Notes under the pieces: model-generated
The model's database searches: none
Told to the model about the DNA's origin: nothing
What the model saw: only the letters and a program-made list of their open reading frames with translations
Part shown: one piece after another, positions 15,514 to 24,694 of the stretch
Layout: every line of letters begins with the position of its first letter
Position numbering within the stretch: the first letter of the stretch is position 1
Assembly: GCA_025361125.1 (NCBI GenBank)
Contig: JANYBM010000095.1
Location: 1 to 43,608, forward strand
Origin: Holophagaceae bacterium
GTDB taxonomy: Bacteria > Acidobacteriota > Holophagae > Holophagales > Holophagaceae
DNA: 43,608 bases
Reading direction: 5' to 3'
Program-made: the position numbers and the translations under genes

Positions 15514-15824
15514 GGCTGAATCTCCGTTGCCATCATCGCTCGGAAACCTAAGCCCGTCTAGGGTTCGGGTGGAATGATGGACTTCAACGTCATTCTGCTG
15601 CGAGAATTCATTTAAGCCACCGGTGAAACCGGATTACCGCGTCATCTCGGGCGGCCCACAAATCTCAGGCGTTTTCGGAATCTTTTCCCGATCGGTGCCA
15701 ATTGGCTGATCAGGTTTTTCAGAACCGCCTTCTTCCATCCCCATCACAATCTATTTTCAATCCAGGCCAAGGTTCCAAAGCTGCGGTGCACCCGCCTTGG
15801 ACCTGGCCAACAAGGAGATCTCCT
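15514..15824. other. Divergent intergenic region upstream of RNase E/G and the WYL gene
   Basis: About 310 bp without a gene. It must hold the promoters for both divergent genes and a long leader for the RNase gene. I see no convincing promoter boxes. GAATGA...TCATTC at about 15569-15594 is a small inverted repeat. RNase E mRNA in E. coli is autoregulated through its leader; a similar role here is only a possibility. Confidence 0.35.
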
Positions 15825-18101
15825 TTGAGCAAGAAATCCATGCTGATCAACGCCACGGATCCAGAAGAAATCCGGGTAGCCACCCTATTGGACGGCACTC
15901 TCCTCGACTTCGACGTAGAGTTCATCCACAACGAAAAGATCAAGGGCAATATCTACAAAGCCAAAGTAGTGCGGGCGGATCAAAGTCTGCAGGCGGCCTT
16001 CATCCACTACGGTGGCCAGAAAAATGGCTTCCTGCCGCTTGGCGAATTGCCCCGGGACATGGTGAGCTCCGACGGCCGCCGGGGACGCATCCAGGATTTG
16101 CTGAACCGCGACCAGGAGATCCTAGTGCAGGCGGTGCGCGAAGAAATCGGCAGCAAGGGCGCCATGATGACCGCTCAAGTCAGTCTTCCCGGCCGCTATC
16201 TGGTCCTGACACCAGGTAATCCAGTGAACGGCATCAGCCGGAAAATTGAAAGCCGCGAAGAACGCGAGTATTTCAAACAACTCATCGACGAACTGGAAAT
16301 CCCCAAGAACATGGGCGTCATCGTGCGTACCGCGAGCTTGGGTGTCACCAAAGAGGATTTCCAGAAAGATCTGGAATACCTCTTGGATACATACAAGGAG
16401 GTTCTCAATCGCTACAAGCAGCGACAAGGGCCTGGACTGGTGTGGCAGGAGGACGATGTCGTCACGCGGACACTACGGGACACCTTTTCCGCGGATATGG
16501 AAGAAGTGCTCATTGACGACTTGGATACCTTTCAGGCGGCGCAAACTTTTTTCAAGCGCACCATGCCCCAACACGCACATGTGCTGAAACATTACGTTGG
16601 AACCAAGCCCCTGTTCTCCAAATCCCAAACAGAAGAACAGATTGATCGCATCTATGCGAGAAAGGTCGGGTTGCCCAGCGGTGGCGCCCTGGCGCTGGAT
16701 CAAACCGAAGCATTGGTAGCCATTGACGTCAATAGCGGGAAGACGTCCGGTGAAGGTGTGGAGGACATGGCTTTCCGAACCAACATGGAGGCAGCGGAAG
16801 AAGCCGCGCGCCAGCTGCGCTTGCGGGATCTCGCGGGGCTTGTTGTCATTGATTTCATTGATATGAAGAAAGAGAGTCACAACAAGGCCGTGCAGGACAA
16901 GCTCGTGGAGGGCCTGCGCGAGGACAAGGCCCGCATGGAAGTGGGGAAGATCAATCGCTTTGGCGTGTTGGTGATGACCCGGCAGCGGTTGCGCCCATCC
17001 ATCCAACAAACCACCCACATTCCCTGCCCTCACTGTCAGGGCACGGGTCAAGTGAAGAGTATCGAAGCCCTTCTGCTCTCCGTCATGCGCCGTATGAAGG
17101 CGATTCTCAGTCGTGGTGACGTGAAGGAACTCCGGGTGAAGCTGGCCCCGGCCATTGCCATGCCGGTGTTGAACCAGAAGCGCCGGGAACTGCAGGAGCT
17201 GGAGGATATGTTCGGCTCAAGCTTGGTAATCCTAGCCGACTCTGAAGTTGGTTATGGCGAGATGGTCGCCGAGATCGAACAGCGCGAGGAAGAAGTGGAA
17301 GAGAAGCCCACCAAGCTTCACGCCGAGCGTATTGCTGAGCCCGAAGAAGAGACGGTTGTTCTAGGTGGAGATAGCGCCATCTCCTTTGATAAGGCCCTTG
17401 GAGAAAACACCCCGAAGGGGAAACGTGAGCCCTCAAAACGAGACTTCCAAAAACCAGTTGAATTCAAGCATGATCGTCGGGATGTGCAGCGCGCGGCCCT
17501 GGATGAAAGGGAGCGTCTCCGCGCCTTGTTTGAAAGCGCCAAGCCCGAGGATGAAGAAGGTGCAGAAGCCGCGCCTGAGGGGGAAATAGAGGAAGCATCC
17601 ACCAAGCCTGGACGTCGCCGTCGCCGGGGCAGGGGCGGTGCAGTGAAAGCTCTCCAAAGTACAGCCGAAGTCCAACCTCGTGTGGTCATCGAGCCCCCGG
17701 TGCTTTCAGGGGAGATCGTGGCTGCGTTGCTGCTACCCACACCTCGCCCAAGGCGTCTAGGCGCAGTAGGCTCTTCAACAACAAAGGACCCGGCTGCGTT
17801 GCCAGCAGCGCCATCTGCGCTGGCAGCAGAAGTGCCAACCACAGTGCTATTGCAAACGGCAGAAATGGTTCAGAGCAAACCTGCACACAAAGCAGCAAAC
17901 AAAACCTCGAGTTCCAAAACCGCCAAACCCAAAACAGCCAAGAGTGAGGCTGCCACAAAGGCGAAACCTACACCCAGGGCCGCGACCAAACCGAAAAAGG
18001 CAGAGCCCACCGCTGACACTCAGGCTGTTTCAAAACCCAAAATAGTCGGCAAACCAGAACCCAAGCCTAAGGTTCCTGCCCAGAAGAAAGTGAAAGCCTA
18101 G
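15825..18101 (+). CDS. rng: Ribonuclease E/G family endoribonuclease with long basic tail
   Basis: 758 residues from a TTG start at 15825. AAGGAG lies seven bases upstream, and the ATG at 15840 is too far from it. An S1 domain (GNIYKAKVVRADQSLQAAFIHYGGQKNGFLPL) is followed by the DNase I-like catalytic region with D301 (AIDVNSGKTSGEG) and D343 (LVVIDFIDMKKE), equivalent to E. coli D303 and D346. The Zn-link is C401-P-H-C404 (CPHCQGTG). The core ends near residue 490. About 260 residues of acidic, then Arg-rich (GRRRRRGRGG), then Lys/Ala/Pro-rich disorder follow, more like RNase E than the short RNase G. It cleaves single-stranded AU-rich RNA. ZIP and lptD follow. Confidence 0.93.
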   Translation: MSKKSMLINATDPEEIRVATLLDGTLLDFDVEFIHNEKIKGNIYKAKVVRADQSLQAAFIHYGGQKNGFLPLGELPRDMVSSDGRRGRIQDLLNRDQEILVQAVREEIGSKGAMMTAQVSLPGRYLVLTPGNPVNGISRKIESREEREYFKQLIDELEIPKNMGVIVRTASLGVTKEDFQKDLEYLLDTYKEVLNRYKQRQGPGLVWQEDDVVTRTLRDTFSADMEEVLIDDLDTFQAAQTFFKRTMPQHAHVLKHYVGTKPLFSKSQTEEQIDRIYARKVGLPSGGALALDQTEALVAIDVNSGKTSGEGVEDMAFRTNMEAAEEAARQLRLRDLAGLVVIDFIDMKKESHNKAVQDKLVEGLREDKARMEVGKINRFGVLVMTRQRLRPSIQQTTHIPCPHCQGTGQVKSIEALLLSVMRRMKAILSRGDVKELRVKLAPAIAMPVLNQKRRELQELEDMFGSSLVILADSEVGYGEMVAEIEQREEEVEEKPTKLHAERIAEPEEETVVLGGDSAISFDKALGENTPKGKREPSKRDFQKPVEFKHDRRDVQRAALDERERLRALFESAKPEDEEGAEAAPEGEIEEASTKPGRRRRRGRGGAVKALQSTAEVQPRVVIEPPVLSGEIVAALLLPTPRPRRLGAVGSSTTKDPAALPAAPSALAAEVPTTVLLQTAEMVQSKPAHKAANKTSSSKTAKPKTAKSEAATKAKPTPRAATKPKKAEPTADTQAVSKPKIVGKPEPKPKVPAQKKVKA

Positions 18102-18128
18102 TCACCGCCCTGACATAGTCTATAGATC

Positions 18129-18854
18129 ATGTCTCTCGCGATTCAGGCTCTCCTCGCGTCCCTGGCCACCCTTTTCGGAGGGTGGCTGGTGGTGCGTTTT
18201 CTTCAGGGTCGGGCTTCCACCATGCGACTGATTTCAGGCGTCGCGGCGGGCTACCTGCTCTCTGCCGCCTTGGCGAGAATCATTCCTGAAAGCCTGGAGC
18301 AGGGCGGTGAAGGTACCGCGTATTGGGTGTTGGGTGGCTTTCTGCTGGTGCATGTGATGGAGCATGGCATCACCAGCCATTTCCATTATGGTGAAGAAAC
18401 CCACCTGGAGGGGGGCCCCATGACGGGCATCATGGCGCTTGTGGGGCTTTCACTGCACAGCTTCATGGATGGTCTCGCCTTGGCAGCGGCAGTGCATACC
18501 GGTAGTAACCTGGGGCTCTTCATGTTCATGGCGCTCCTGCTTCACCGCATTCCGGAAGGGGCCACAATCTCCAGTATTTTTCTGGTGCGGGGTTTTGGAA
18601 GGCGTGGTGCCCTGCTGGCATCTGCAGGGCTCGCGGTGGCCACATTGCTTGGCGCAATGAGCCAATCGGCACTTCATTTGAGTCCAGCCCCGGTGCTGGC
18701 TTTGGCCGGTGGCTTGGTGATCTATGTAGCCAGCTCGGATTTGTTGCCTCAAGTTCAGAAGGAACGCGGTTGGAAGAGTACGCTTGCATTGCTCACAGGC
18801 TTTGGCATGTTCCTCATCACTGCGTTGATCGCACCCCACCAGCACGGCGGCTGA
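18129..18854 (+). CDS. ZIP-family divalent metal transporter
   Basis: A 241-residue membrane protein with about eight hydrophobic segments and the ZIP metal site: HSFMDGLALAAAVH in the fourth and HRIPEGATISSIF in the fifth helix. A His-rich loop (HVMEHGITSHFHYGEETH) lies between helices, as in other ZIPs, and the C-terminus ends in HQHGG. ZIPs import Zn2+, Fe2+ or Mn2+; the metal cannot be decided here. It starts 27 bp after the RNase gene and ends 5 bp before lptD, so the three are probably co-transcribed. Confidence 0.88.
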   Translation: MSLAIQALLASLATLFGGWLVVRFLQGRASTMRLISGVAAGYLLSAALARIIPESLEQGGEGTAYWVLGGFLLVHVMEHGITSHFHYGEETHLEGGPMTGIMALVGLSLHSFMDGLALAAAVHTGSNLGLFMFMALLLHRIPEGATISSIFLVRGFGRRGALLASAGLAVATLLGAMSQSALHLSPAPVLALAGGLVIYVASSDLLPQVQKERGWKSTLALLTGFGMFLITALIAPHQHGG

Positions 18855-18859
18855 GTCTC

Positions 18860-21199
18860 ATGCGGCCCCCGTCTTCGATGTGGCAGTGGTTGGCGTTGCT
18901 GCTGGCAGCTTCATCCTGGACTGTGTTGGATGGTCAGAATTTGCCGGTTTTTCCGCCAATTCGGTCGCTTCAAGAGAATACATCTCTACCTGATCCCATC
19001 TCGCTGTTGCCCCTCAGGCCCTTTGATCCAGGTGGCACTTCAGATAAGCGGGTGCCATTCCGATGGCGTGGTGAAAAGGTGGTTGAGACCACAGATTCCT
19101 GGAGTATAGAAGGCGGTGCCATCGAGACCGATGAAGTACTGCTTTTGGCTGATCGAATCTATTACGAACCGGCCACCGGCCAACTCATGGCTGAAGGCCA
19201 TATCCGTTTAGAGGCACCGGACCTGCGCTTGCGTTGTGAGCGACTGGTCATGGATTGGAAGCATCAGGTGGGCGAAGCACGTGCCCTGGAATTGGACCTC
19301 CCACCCAATTGGGTGCTTCATTCCGACAGCGTGACGTTCACTACCCTGAAGCATTGGGATTTCAAGGCGGTGGAAGTCAGCCCCTGTCCCCAGGAAGAGC
19401 CAGGTTGGAGGGCGCGGCTTTCAGAATTGAAACTCGATCTGGATGGGTTCGCCACGCTTTGGAATGCGCGCGTCATGGTGGGGCATGTGCCTTTGCTTTA
19501 TATACCCTGGGCCATCTATCCAGCCAAAGCCCAGCGCAGTTCCGGTTTACTCCCTCCCTTGCTGGGCTATAGCGGACGGCTGGGAGCCAATGTGGGACTG
19601 AGCTACTTCCAGACCTTGGGTGAAAGTGCTGACCTCACTGTTTCACCTCAATATTTCTCAAAGCAGGGGGTGCTCTGGGGATTGGAATCTCGCTGGAATC
19701 CTGAACCCACCCACCAGGGCAGTTTCCAGGGCCAGTTTATAAACGAGCGCAGCAGTGATGAGAGGCGTTCTCGTTTTGGAATCAAAGAAGTCTGGCAAAG
19801 AGAGGATGGGTGGCAACTGACCGCGGACATCAATCAAGCATCCGACAGCCTGATCGATGCCGATTATGGCAGAGGCCCTGGACAGTTAGGCGCACGGCCC
19901 TTTGATAGTGCTTTTTACTTGGGGAAAAGTTTTCAATGGGCAAGTTTCGCTTTTACGGCTCAGGAGCAACGCAGCTTCTTCCTTCCGGATGATCCATTCT
20001 TCCGACCAGACTTCCCGAGTTCGCTGAAACGTCAAGTGCTTCCACAGGTGGAGGCCAGACTCTTCCCCATTCCACTGGGTACTTTCTATCTGGATGGTTC
20101 CTGGCGCACGAGCCGACTAAGCTACAAGATCCAAACCGGAGAACATGAACCTGAAGGTCGCTATACCTGGGGTCGTGACGATGGTTTCATCCGGGTCCAC
20201 GGTCGCCTAGGCCAGATGGGGCCATTCCGATTGGACGCTCAGGTTTTAGCCCGCTATACACGCTATGGCGCCACCTTGAAGGAAGCTGTCTTCGATCCAA
20301 ATTCTGGACCGAGTGGGACGTCACTTGACCCCGCCATCAATTCGGCCTTCGACCCGTTCCGCGCCGAAGGAGATTCGGCCAAGCGCTACTTCGACTCCAT
20401 CAAACTTCAATTTTCTGGACCCCAGGCTGGGCGAACCTACACCGGTTTGTCCCTGTTTGGATACCACGGAGACTTGCGCCACGTGATCGAACCTTTCCTG
20501 GCGTTGACTCAAAACAGCAAATTTGGCTTGGGGGGCAAGTTGCCCCGATTCGACGAAGTGGATGCGCAACCCGGTGTGGATGGCAGTGCCATGGGAGAAC
20601 AGAGCGCTGAAATAGGCATCAAGCAGCATTTCTTAGGAAGGCCGGGTGCGGGGTTGGACTTCGCGGATCTGATTCGCTGGCGCATTTCCACCAAATTCCA
20701 TTTCAACCCTATCTTGTTGGGAGATGGCCGCATCAAGAAGGGATTCGACTCACTGGACAGCAATATTGATGTGGAACCCAGTGAATCGTTCCGTATCAAT
20801 TTCAAGCGATCAGCGGATCTGGTGGATGGTGGTGCCGACAGTTCCCTTACTGCCGAAGTGAAAAGGGCCGATGGAAGTCGCCTGAACCTGGCGTTCTTTT
20901 CCACAGGGATCAATCGTTTTCTGGCACGGCAGGAGGGGATTCAGTTAGGAGGAATGCAGCGTTTTTTGGATGATCGCGTGCGTCTGGAGTTCAATACCAA
21001 TTACGATTTCAAGTCTCACGGTTTCACTTATAGCCAGGTGGGCCTTGCCTTTGTCACTCCCTGTGTAGCCGCAACCCTGCGCTATTCCCATATTGGGCTT
21101 GCCATCCCCTTCGAAAACGGCCCCACTGGCAAAGAGGACCGGGTGGACCTGATCCTCACCCTGCGGGGTCTCGGAGATCTCTTCACACTGAGGCAGTAG
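18860..21199 (+). CDS. lptD: LPS-assembly outer-membrane protein LptD
   Basis: 779 residues from the ATG at 18860 (an ATG at 18878 is also possible); an upstream in-frame ATG at 18770 lies inside the ZIP gene and is rejected. A signal peptide (MWQWLALLLAASSWTVLDG) is followed by an OstA/LptA-like domain (VLLLADRIYYEPATG, LMAEGHIRLEAPDLRLRCERL) at about residues 85-200. The barrel region has PWAIYPAKAQRSSGLLPP, LGYSGRLGANVGLSYFQTL, VEPFLALTQ-type and C-terminal YSQVGLAF motifs. LptD inserts LPS into the outer leaflet with LptE. It shows the organism is a diderm with LPS. Confidence 0.9.
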   Translation: MRPPSSMWQWLALLLAASSWTVLDGQNLPVFPPIRSLQENTSLPDPISLLPLRPFDPGGTSDKRVPFRWRGEKVVETTDSWSIEGGAIETDEVLLLADRIYYEPATGQLMAEGHIRLEAPDLRLRCERLVMDWKHQVGEARALELDLPPNWVLHSDSVTFTTLKHWDFKAVEVSPCPQEEPGWRARLSELKLDLDGFATLWNARVMVGHVPLLYIPWAIYPAKAQRSSGLLPPLLGYSGRLGANVGLSYFQTLGESADLTVSPQYFSKQGVLWGLESRWNPEPTHQGSFQGQFINERSSDERRSRFGIKEVWQREDGWQLTADINQASDSLIDADYGRGPGQLGARPFDSAFYLGKSFQWASFAFTAQEQRSFFLPDDPFFRPDFPSSLKRQVLPQVEARLFPIPLGTFYLDGSWRTSRLSYKIQTGEHEPEGRYTWGRDDGFIRVHGRLGQMGPFRLDAQVLARYTRYGATLKEAVFDPNSGPSGTSLDPAINSAFDPFRAEGDSAKRYFDSIKLQFSGPQAGRTYTGLSLFGYHGDLRHVIEPFLALTQNSKFGLGGKLPRFDEVDAQPGVDGSAMGEQSAEIGIKQHFLGRPGAGLDFADLIRWRISTKFHFNPILLGDGRIKKGFDSLDSNIDVEPSESFRINFKRSADLVDGGADSSLTAEVKRADGSRLNLAFFSTGINRFLARQEGIQLGGMQRFLDDRVRLEFNTNYDFKSHGFTYSQVGLAFVTPCVAATLRYSHIGLAIPFENGPTGKEDRVDLILTLRGLGDLFTLRQ

Positions 21200-21238
21200 C
21201 TGATTGGCTGTAGGGGTAGAAGGAGGGTTCAGTGGAGC

Positions 21239-22573
21239 CTACTCCACCACCACGACACAGTTCCTGCCACGGCTTTTTGCCTGATACAAAGCCTTGTCAA
21301 CTTGTGCGAACAGGTCCTTGAACCCCTGAGCTCCCGGGGCGCCGACACCAAAACTCATGCTGGGGAAAATCGTTTGGCCACACTCTAAAATCAGAGGCTC
21401 CCCATCGATTCGACGCCGGAGTTTCTCCGCGACGCTTTCGCCCACTTTTAGGTTTGTCTCGGTAAGCAGCACGGCGAATTCTTCGCCTCCGATGCGAAAG
21501 GCCAGATCAGATTTACGAAGTGCGGCGCGCATTCGGGCCGTGAGAGCCTTCAGTACTTCATCTCCGGTGCCATGGCCAAAGCGGTCGTTGATGAGTTTGA
21601 AATGATCCAGATCGCTCAGGATGAGCACGAAGGGGCGTTTGTGGCGTTCCCACTGAAAGATGGCGTGCTCAAGGTTCTGGTCGAAAGCGCGACGGTTGAG
21701 CAGTTGGGTCAGGGGGTCGGTAAGCACTTCATTACGTAGAGAAGCGGCTTCGATTTCCAGCATGACCCGCCGCTCCCGCAGATCGTTGATCTGACGATCG
21801 AATTCGAGCTTCACGCGCTTCGCATGCATCCATTCAAGACCACGACGGCAGGCGTGTAGCAAGCGTGGCCCCGAGAGCGGTACTGGTAGCCAGTCTCCAG
21901 CGCCAGCAAGGAGCAGCTTCCGTTCTATTGCTTCATCCGAGACATTGCCAATGAGGATGATGAAGGGCCGTTCTTCTTGCTCCCGGAGCATTTTAAGGAG
22001 TCGCAGGGAACGCTCGCCCGTAGCGTCAAGGCCCAACAGGACCAACGGTGCTTTAACGGACTCATGGTCCTTCAGGAACTTTGCTGCTGGATGCAGCTTC
22101 AGGTCAAAACGAAAGGGCTGCAGCAACCCGGGGAGTTTTTTGGCCAGCCCTGTTGGCAAGCCGATGGCGCTCACCGGTACCGCCCGCCCGGCGCGATCAG
22201 GATCCCCCTCCATCACCGGTTCCAATTGATGCAAGAGCTGATGGATGGTGCTATTGGCGGAGAGGAATCCATCCCCATCCACTTCCCGCAGCAGCTCCAG
22301 ATCGGCCCGAGCCGGTGGGTCTTTGAGGATGATATATATGGGCAGATTGTGAAACAGCGCACGGCTCTCGCCGCGCATGAGATTGCAGAAGCGGAAGCCA
22401 TCCAGGGGGTCGCCGCTAGCATCCACGAGCATCAGTTCGGCTTCATTCCAGGCTTCTGTTGCCAATGCGCTCAATGGATCCGGTAAATGGGTGACATGGT
22501 GCCCCGCCCCCTCATAAGCCATGCGGAGACGTTCTACCAAGGTTGCGTACTGGGTGATGGCGACGATGTTCAT
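21239..22573 (-). CDS. Diguanylate cyclase with two receiver-like domains
   Basis: 444 residues from the ATG at 22573; an ATG 42 bp upstream is less likely because MNIVAITQYATLVERL is the natural first strand. Two receiver-like segments (about residues 1-115 and 130-250) are degenerate and phosphoacceptor residues are not clear. A coiled coil (LEFDRQINDLRERRVMLEIEAASLRNE) leads into a GGDEF domain with active-site GGEEF and an inhibitory I-site RKSD five residues before it. DPLTQLLNRRAF opens the domain. It should make c-di-GMP with product feedback. It is convergent with lptD and follows the rpoD terminator, so it is a separate transcription unit. Confidence 0.9.
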   Translation of the reverse strand: MNIVAITQYATLVERLRMAYEGAGHHVTHLPDPLSALATEAWNEAELMLVDASGDPLDGFRFCNLMRGESRALFHNLPIYIILKDPPARADLELLREVDGDGFLSANSTIHQLLHQLEPVMEGDPDRAGRAVPVSAIGLPTGLAKKLPGLLQPFRFDLKLHPAAKFLKDHESVKAPLVLLGLDATGERSLRLLKMLREQEERPFIILIGNVSDEAIERKLLLAGAGDWLPVPLSGPRLLHACRRGLEWMHAKRVKLEFDRQINDLRERRVMLEIEAASLRNEVLTDPLTQLLNRRAFDQNLEHAIFQWERHKRPFVLILSDLDHFKLINDRFGHGTGDEVLKALTARMRAALRKSDLAFRIGGEEFAVLLTETNLKVGESVAEKLRRRIDGEPLILECGQTIFPSMSFGVGAPGAQGFKDLFAQVDKALYQAKSRGRNCVVVVE

Positions 22574-22613
22574 AGGGGCAAGGGACCAATGGCAGAATAG
22601 CCGGGCAAGGGCC

Positions 22614-22634
22614 ATTTTCGATTTCCGATTTCAA
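22614..22634. repeat. Short 7-nt period array
   Basis: ATTTTCG, ATTTCCG and ATTTCAA run in register. The array lies in the 220-bp gap upstream of the diguanylate cyclase gene. With only three copies it is weak on its own but matches the other 7-nt arrays in the window. Confidence 0.4.
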
Positions 22635-22759
22635 CCTGGCTCTCGAAATGGCACGGATCGCTTCCTAGCCTTGGATGGAGCCGAGCGAAATCTTCAGCAG
22701 TGACATTCATCGGAACCAGGGGATTGCAACCACTTGGCAGATGAATTTGTGTGGGTCGC

Positions 22760-22786
22760 AAAAAAAGGCCCCGATTCACCGGGGCC
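22760..22786 (-). terminator. Rho-independent terminator of rpoD
   Basis: On the minus strand, GGCCCCG (complement of 22786-22780) pairs with CGGGGCC (complement of 22773-22767) around a six-base loop, followed by seven Ts (complement of 22766-22760). It sits just after the rpoD stop and closes the dnaG-rpoD transcript. Confidence 0.9.
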
Positions 22787-22793
22787 TTCGTAG

Positions 22794-24518
22794 CTAGCCT
22801 AAGAAGGCTTTAAGGGTTTTCGAATACCGTGGGTGGCGGATTTTCCGCAGGGCCTTGCTTTCGATTTGCCTGATGCGTTCACGGGTCACGGCGAATTCAC
22901 TGCCGACCTCTTCCAGGGTGTGTTCCGAGGTGTCGTCGCCTACGCCGAAACGCATGCGCAGCACCTTTTCCTCGCGCTCGGTGAGGGTATGAAGCACTGA
23001 ATTGACCGTTTCCTTCAAGCGCTGTCCCACCACTTGTTCCACGGGAGAAACCACAGTCTTGTCCTCGATGAAATCACCAAGGTGGCTGTCCTCTTCCTCA
23101 CCGATAGGCGTCTCGAGGGAAATGGGTTCCTGAGCGATCTTCATCACCTTGCGAACCTTGCCCACAGGCATTTCCATGGCGTTGGCGATTTCTTCGCTGG
23201 TGGGTTCTCGGCCCAGCTTTTGCACCAGTTCCCGCTGGGTGCGGATGAGCTTGTTGATGGTCTCGATCATGTGCACTGGGATGCGGATAGTGCGTGCCTG
23301 GTCCGCAATGGCGCGGGTGATGGCCTGGCGGATCCACCACGTGGCATAAGTGCTGAACTTGAAGCCACGGCTGTACTCGAACTTGTCCACGGCCTTCATG
23401 AGGCCGATGTTGCCTTCTTGAATCAGATCAAGAAATTGCAGGCCGCGGTTCGTGTAGCGCTTGGCGATGGAGACCACCAGCCGCAGATTGGCCTCGATGA
23501 GCTCAGCCTTGGCCGAACGGCTGATGGACTCTGCAGCCTTCAGATTGTTGTAGTCCGCATGAAATTTCTCGGATGTGGTTTCGTACTTTTCAAAGAAGCG
23601 GGCCAGTTCTTCATTGATTTGCTTTGCTTCCTGACTGTACTTTTCCTTCATCTTGGCGAAGGCGGGGTTTTTCAGCCGATCCTTGATTTCGCGGGTCTTG
23701 CGTTCACCGGCCATTACCTGATTGTGTTGATGGGTGATGCGATCAATGAGCCGCGTGATGGCCAGACTGTTGAGCCCCAATCGGCGCACCTGACGGCTGA
23801 CGCGAGCTCGGCCCTGGAGGACTTCACGACCGATTTTACGACGCTTTCCGATGGTCTTTTCGCCAGCGTCCACTGCCCTCTTGAGATCCAACAGGTCCTG
23901 CAAGGCCTGGTCGAAGACGAGCAATTTCTCAAATTGATGGTGGACATGCTGGGTGGCCGAAGTGCTATCGGCATCTTCATCCTCATCAACCTCATCACTC
24001 AATCCCACGACTTCGCGGATTTTGCCGGGGTTTTCTTTCAGCATTTTGCCGATATCAATAAGCAAACTGGAAGCCAGGCGCGACCTGGAAAGCGCTCGCA
24101 TGACCATGCGGACACCGATCTCGATGCGCTTCGCGATTTCCACTTCGTTTTCGCGTTTTAACAGTGGGACCGTGCCCATTTCCTTGAGATACATTCGGAC
24201 CGGATCGTTGAACTTGTCCCCTTCGGAACCGTCAATGTCGACATCGCCATCCTTGCCCTCCTTGCTCTTTGCTCCAAGGGGAAGCAACTCTTCTTCAATT
24301 TGATCGCGGGCTTCCAGCCCTTCGGCTTCGGTTGCACCGATACCCACGGCCAGTCTGTTGAACATGTTCATCACCAGTTCCAGATCCTTGGGGGAGCTGG
24401 CTGTGGGGGGTAGGAACGAGTTCAGCTCATCAACCAGCACGTAGCCGCGGCGGCGGCCGAGCGAGATGAAGGCCTTGGTGAGTTCAAAGTAGGTTTCGCA
24501 GGCAGGCGTTTGAATCAT
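22794..24518 (-). CDS. rpoD: Primary RNA polymerase sigma factor (sigma-70)
   Basis: 574 residues with all regions of a housekeeping sigma: region 1.1-like N-terminus ([14 protein letters not shown]), region 1.2 ([29 protein letters not shown]), a nonconserved insert, regions 2.1-2.4 ([55 protein letters not shown]), region 3 and the 4.2 HTH ([20 protein letters not shown]). It recognises -35/-10 promoters such as the one before the Rrf2 gene. It lies 176 bp downstream of dnaG, the classic macromolecular-synthesis order, and ends in a strong terminator. Confidence 0.98.
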   Translation of the reverse strand: MIQTPACETYFELTKAFISLGRRRGYVLVDELNSFLPPTASSPKDLELVMNMFNRLAVGIGATEAEGLEARDQIEEELLPLGAKSKEGKDGDVDIDGSEGDKFNDPVRMYLKEMGTVPLLKRENEVEIAKRIEIGVRMVMRALSRSRLASSLLIDIGKMLKENPGKIREVVGLSDEVDEDEDADSTSATQHVHHQFEKLLVFDQALQDLLDLKRAVDAGEKTIGKRRKIGREVLQGRARVSRQVRRLGLNSLAITRLIDRITHQHNQVMAGERKTREIKDRLKNPAFAKMKEKYSQEAKQINEELARFFEKYETTSEKFHADYNNLKAAESISRSAKAELIEANLRLVVSIAKRYTNRGLQFLDLIQEGNIGLMKAVDKFEYSRGFKFSTYATWWIRQAITRAIADQARTIRIPVHMIETINKLIRTQRELVQKLGREPTSEEIANAMEMPVGKVRKVMKIAQEPISLETPIGEEEDSHLGDFIEDKTVVSPVEQVVGQRLKETVNSVLHTLTEREEKVLRMRFGVGDDTSEHTLEEVGSEFAVTRERIRQIESKALRKIRHPRYSKTLKAFLG

Positions 24519-24650
24519 CGAGTCCTCAATGAACCTTGGAGACGGGAAGCCTCAAGAGCAGGGGCGACCGCACACTTGCATCGGTCAATAATCCGTGACT
24601 CTTGGCTTCAGGTAGGGTTTTCCCATTCTGTAGAAAGCCCGGAACCATTC

Positions 24651-24678
24651 AGTGTAGGGTACTTCGCGCTTCAGGCAA
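24651..24678 (-). promoter_or_regulatory. Candidate internal promoter for rpoD
   Basis: In the 176-bp dnaG-rpoD gap, minus-strand TTGCCT (complement of 24678-24673) and TACACT (complement of 24656-24651) are spaced by 16 bases. They are moderate matches to the sigma70 consensus. An internal rpoD promoter would be expected, but the boxes are not strong. Confidence 0.4.
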
Positions 24679-24694
24679 GGGTAAATTTCCAACT

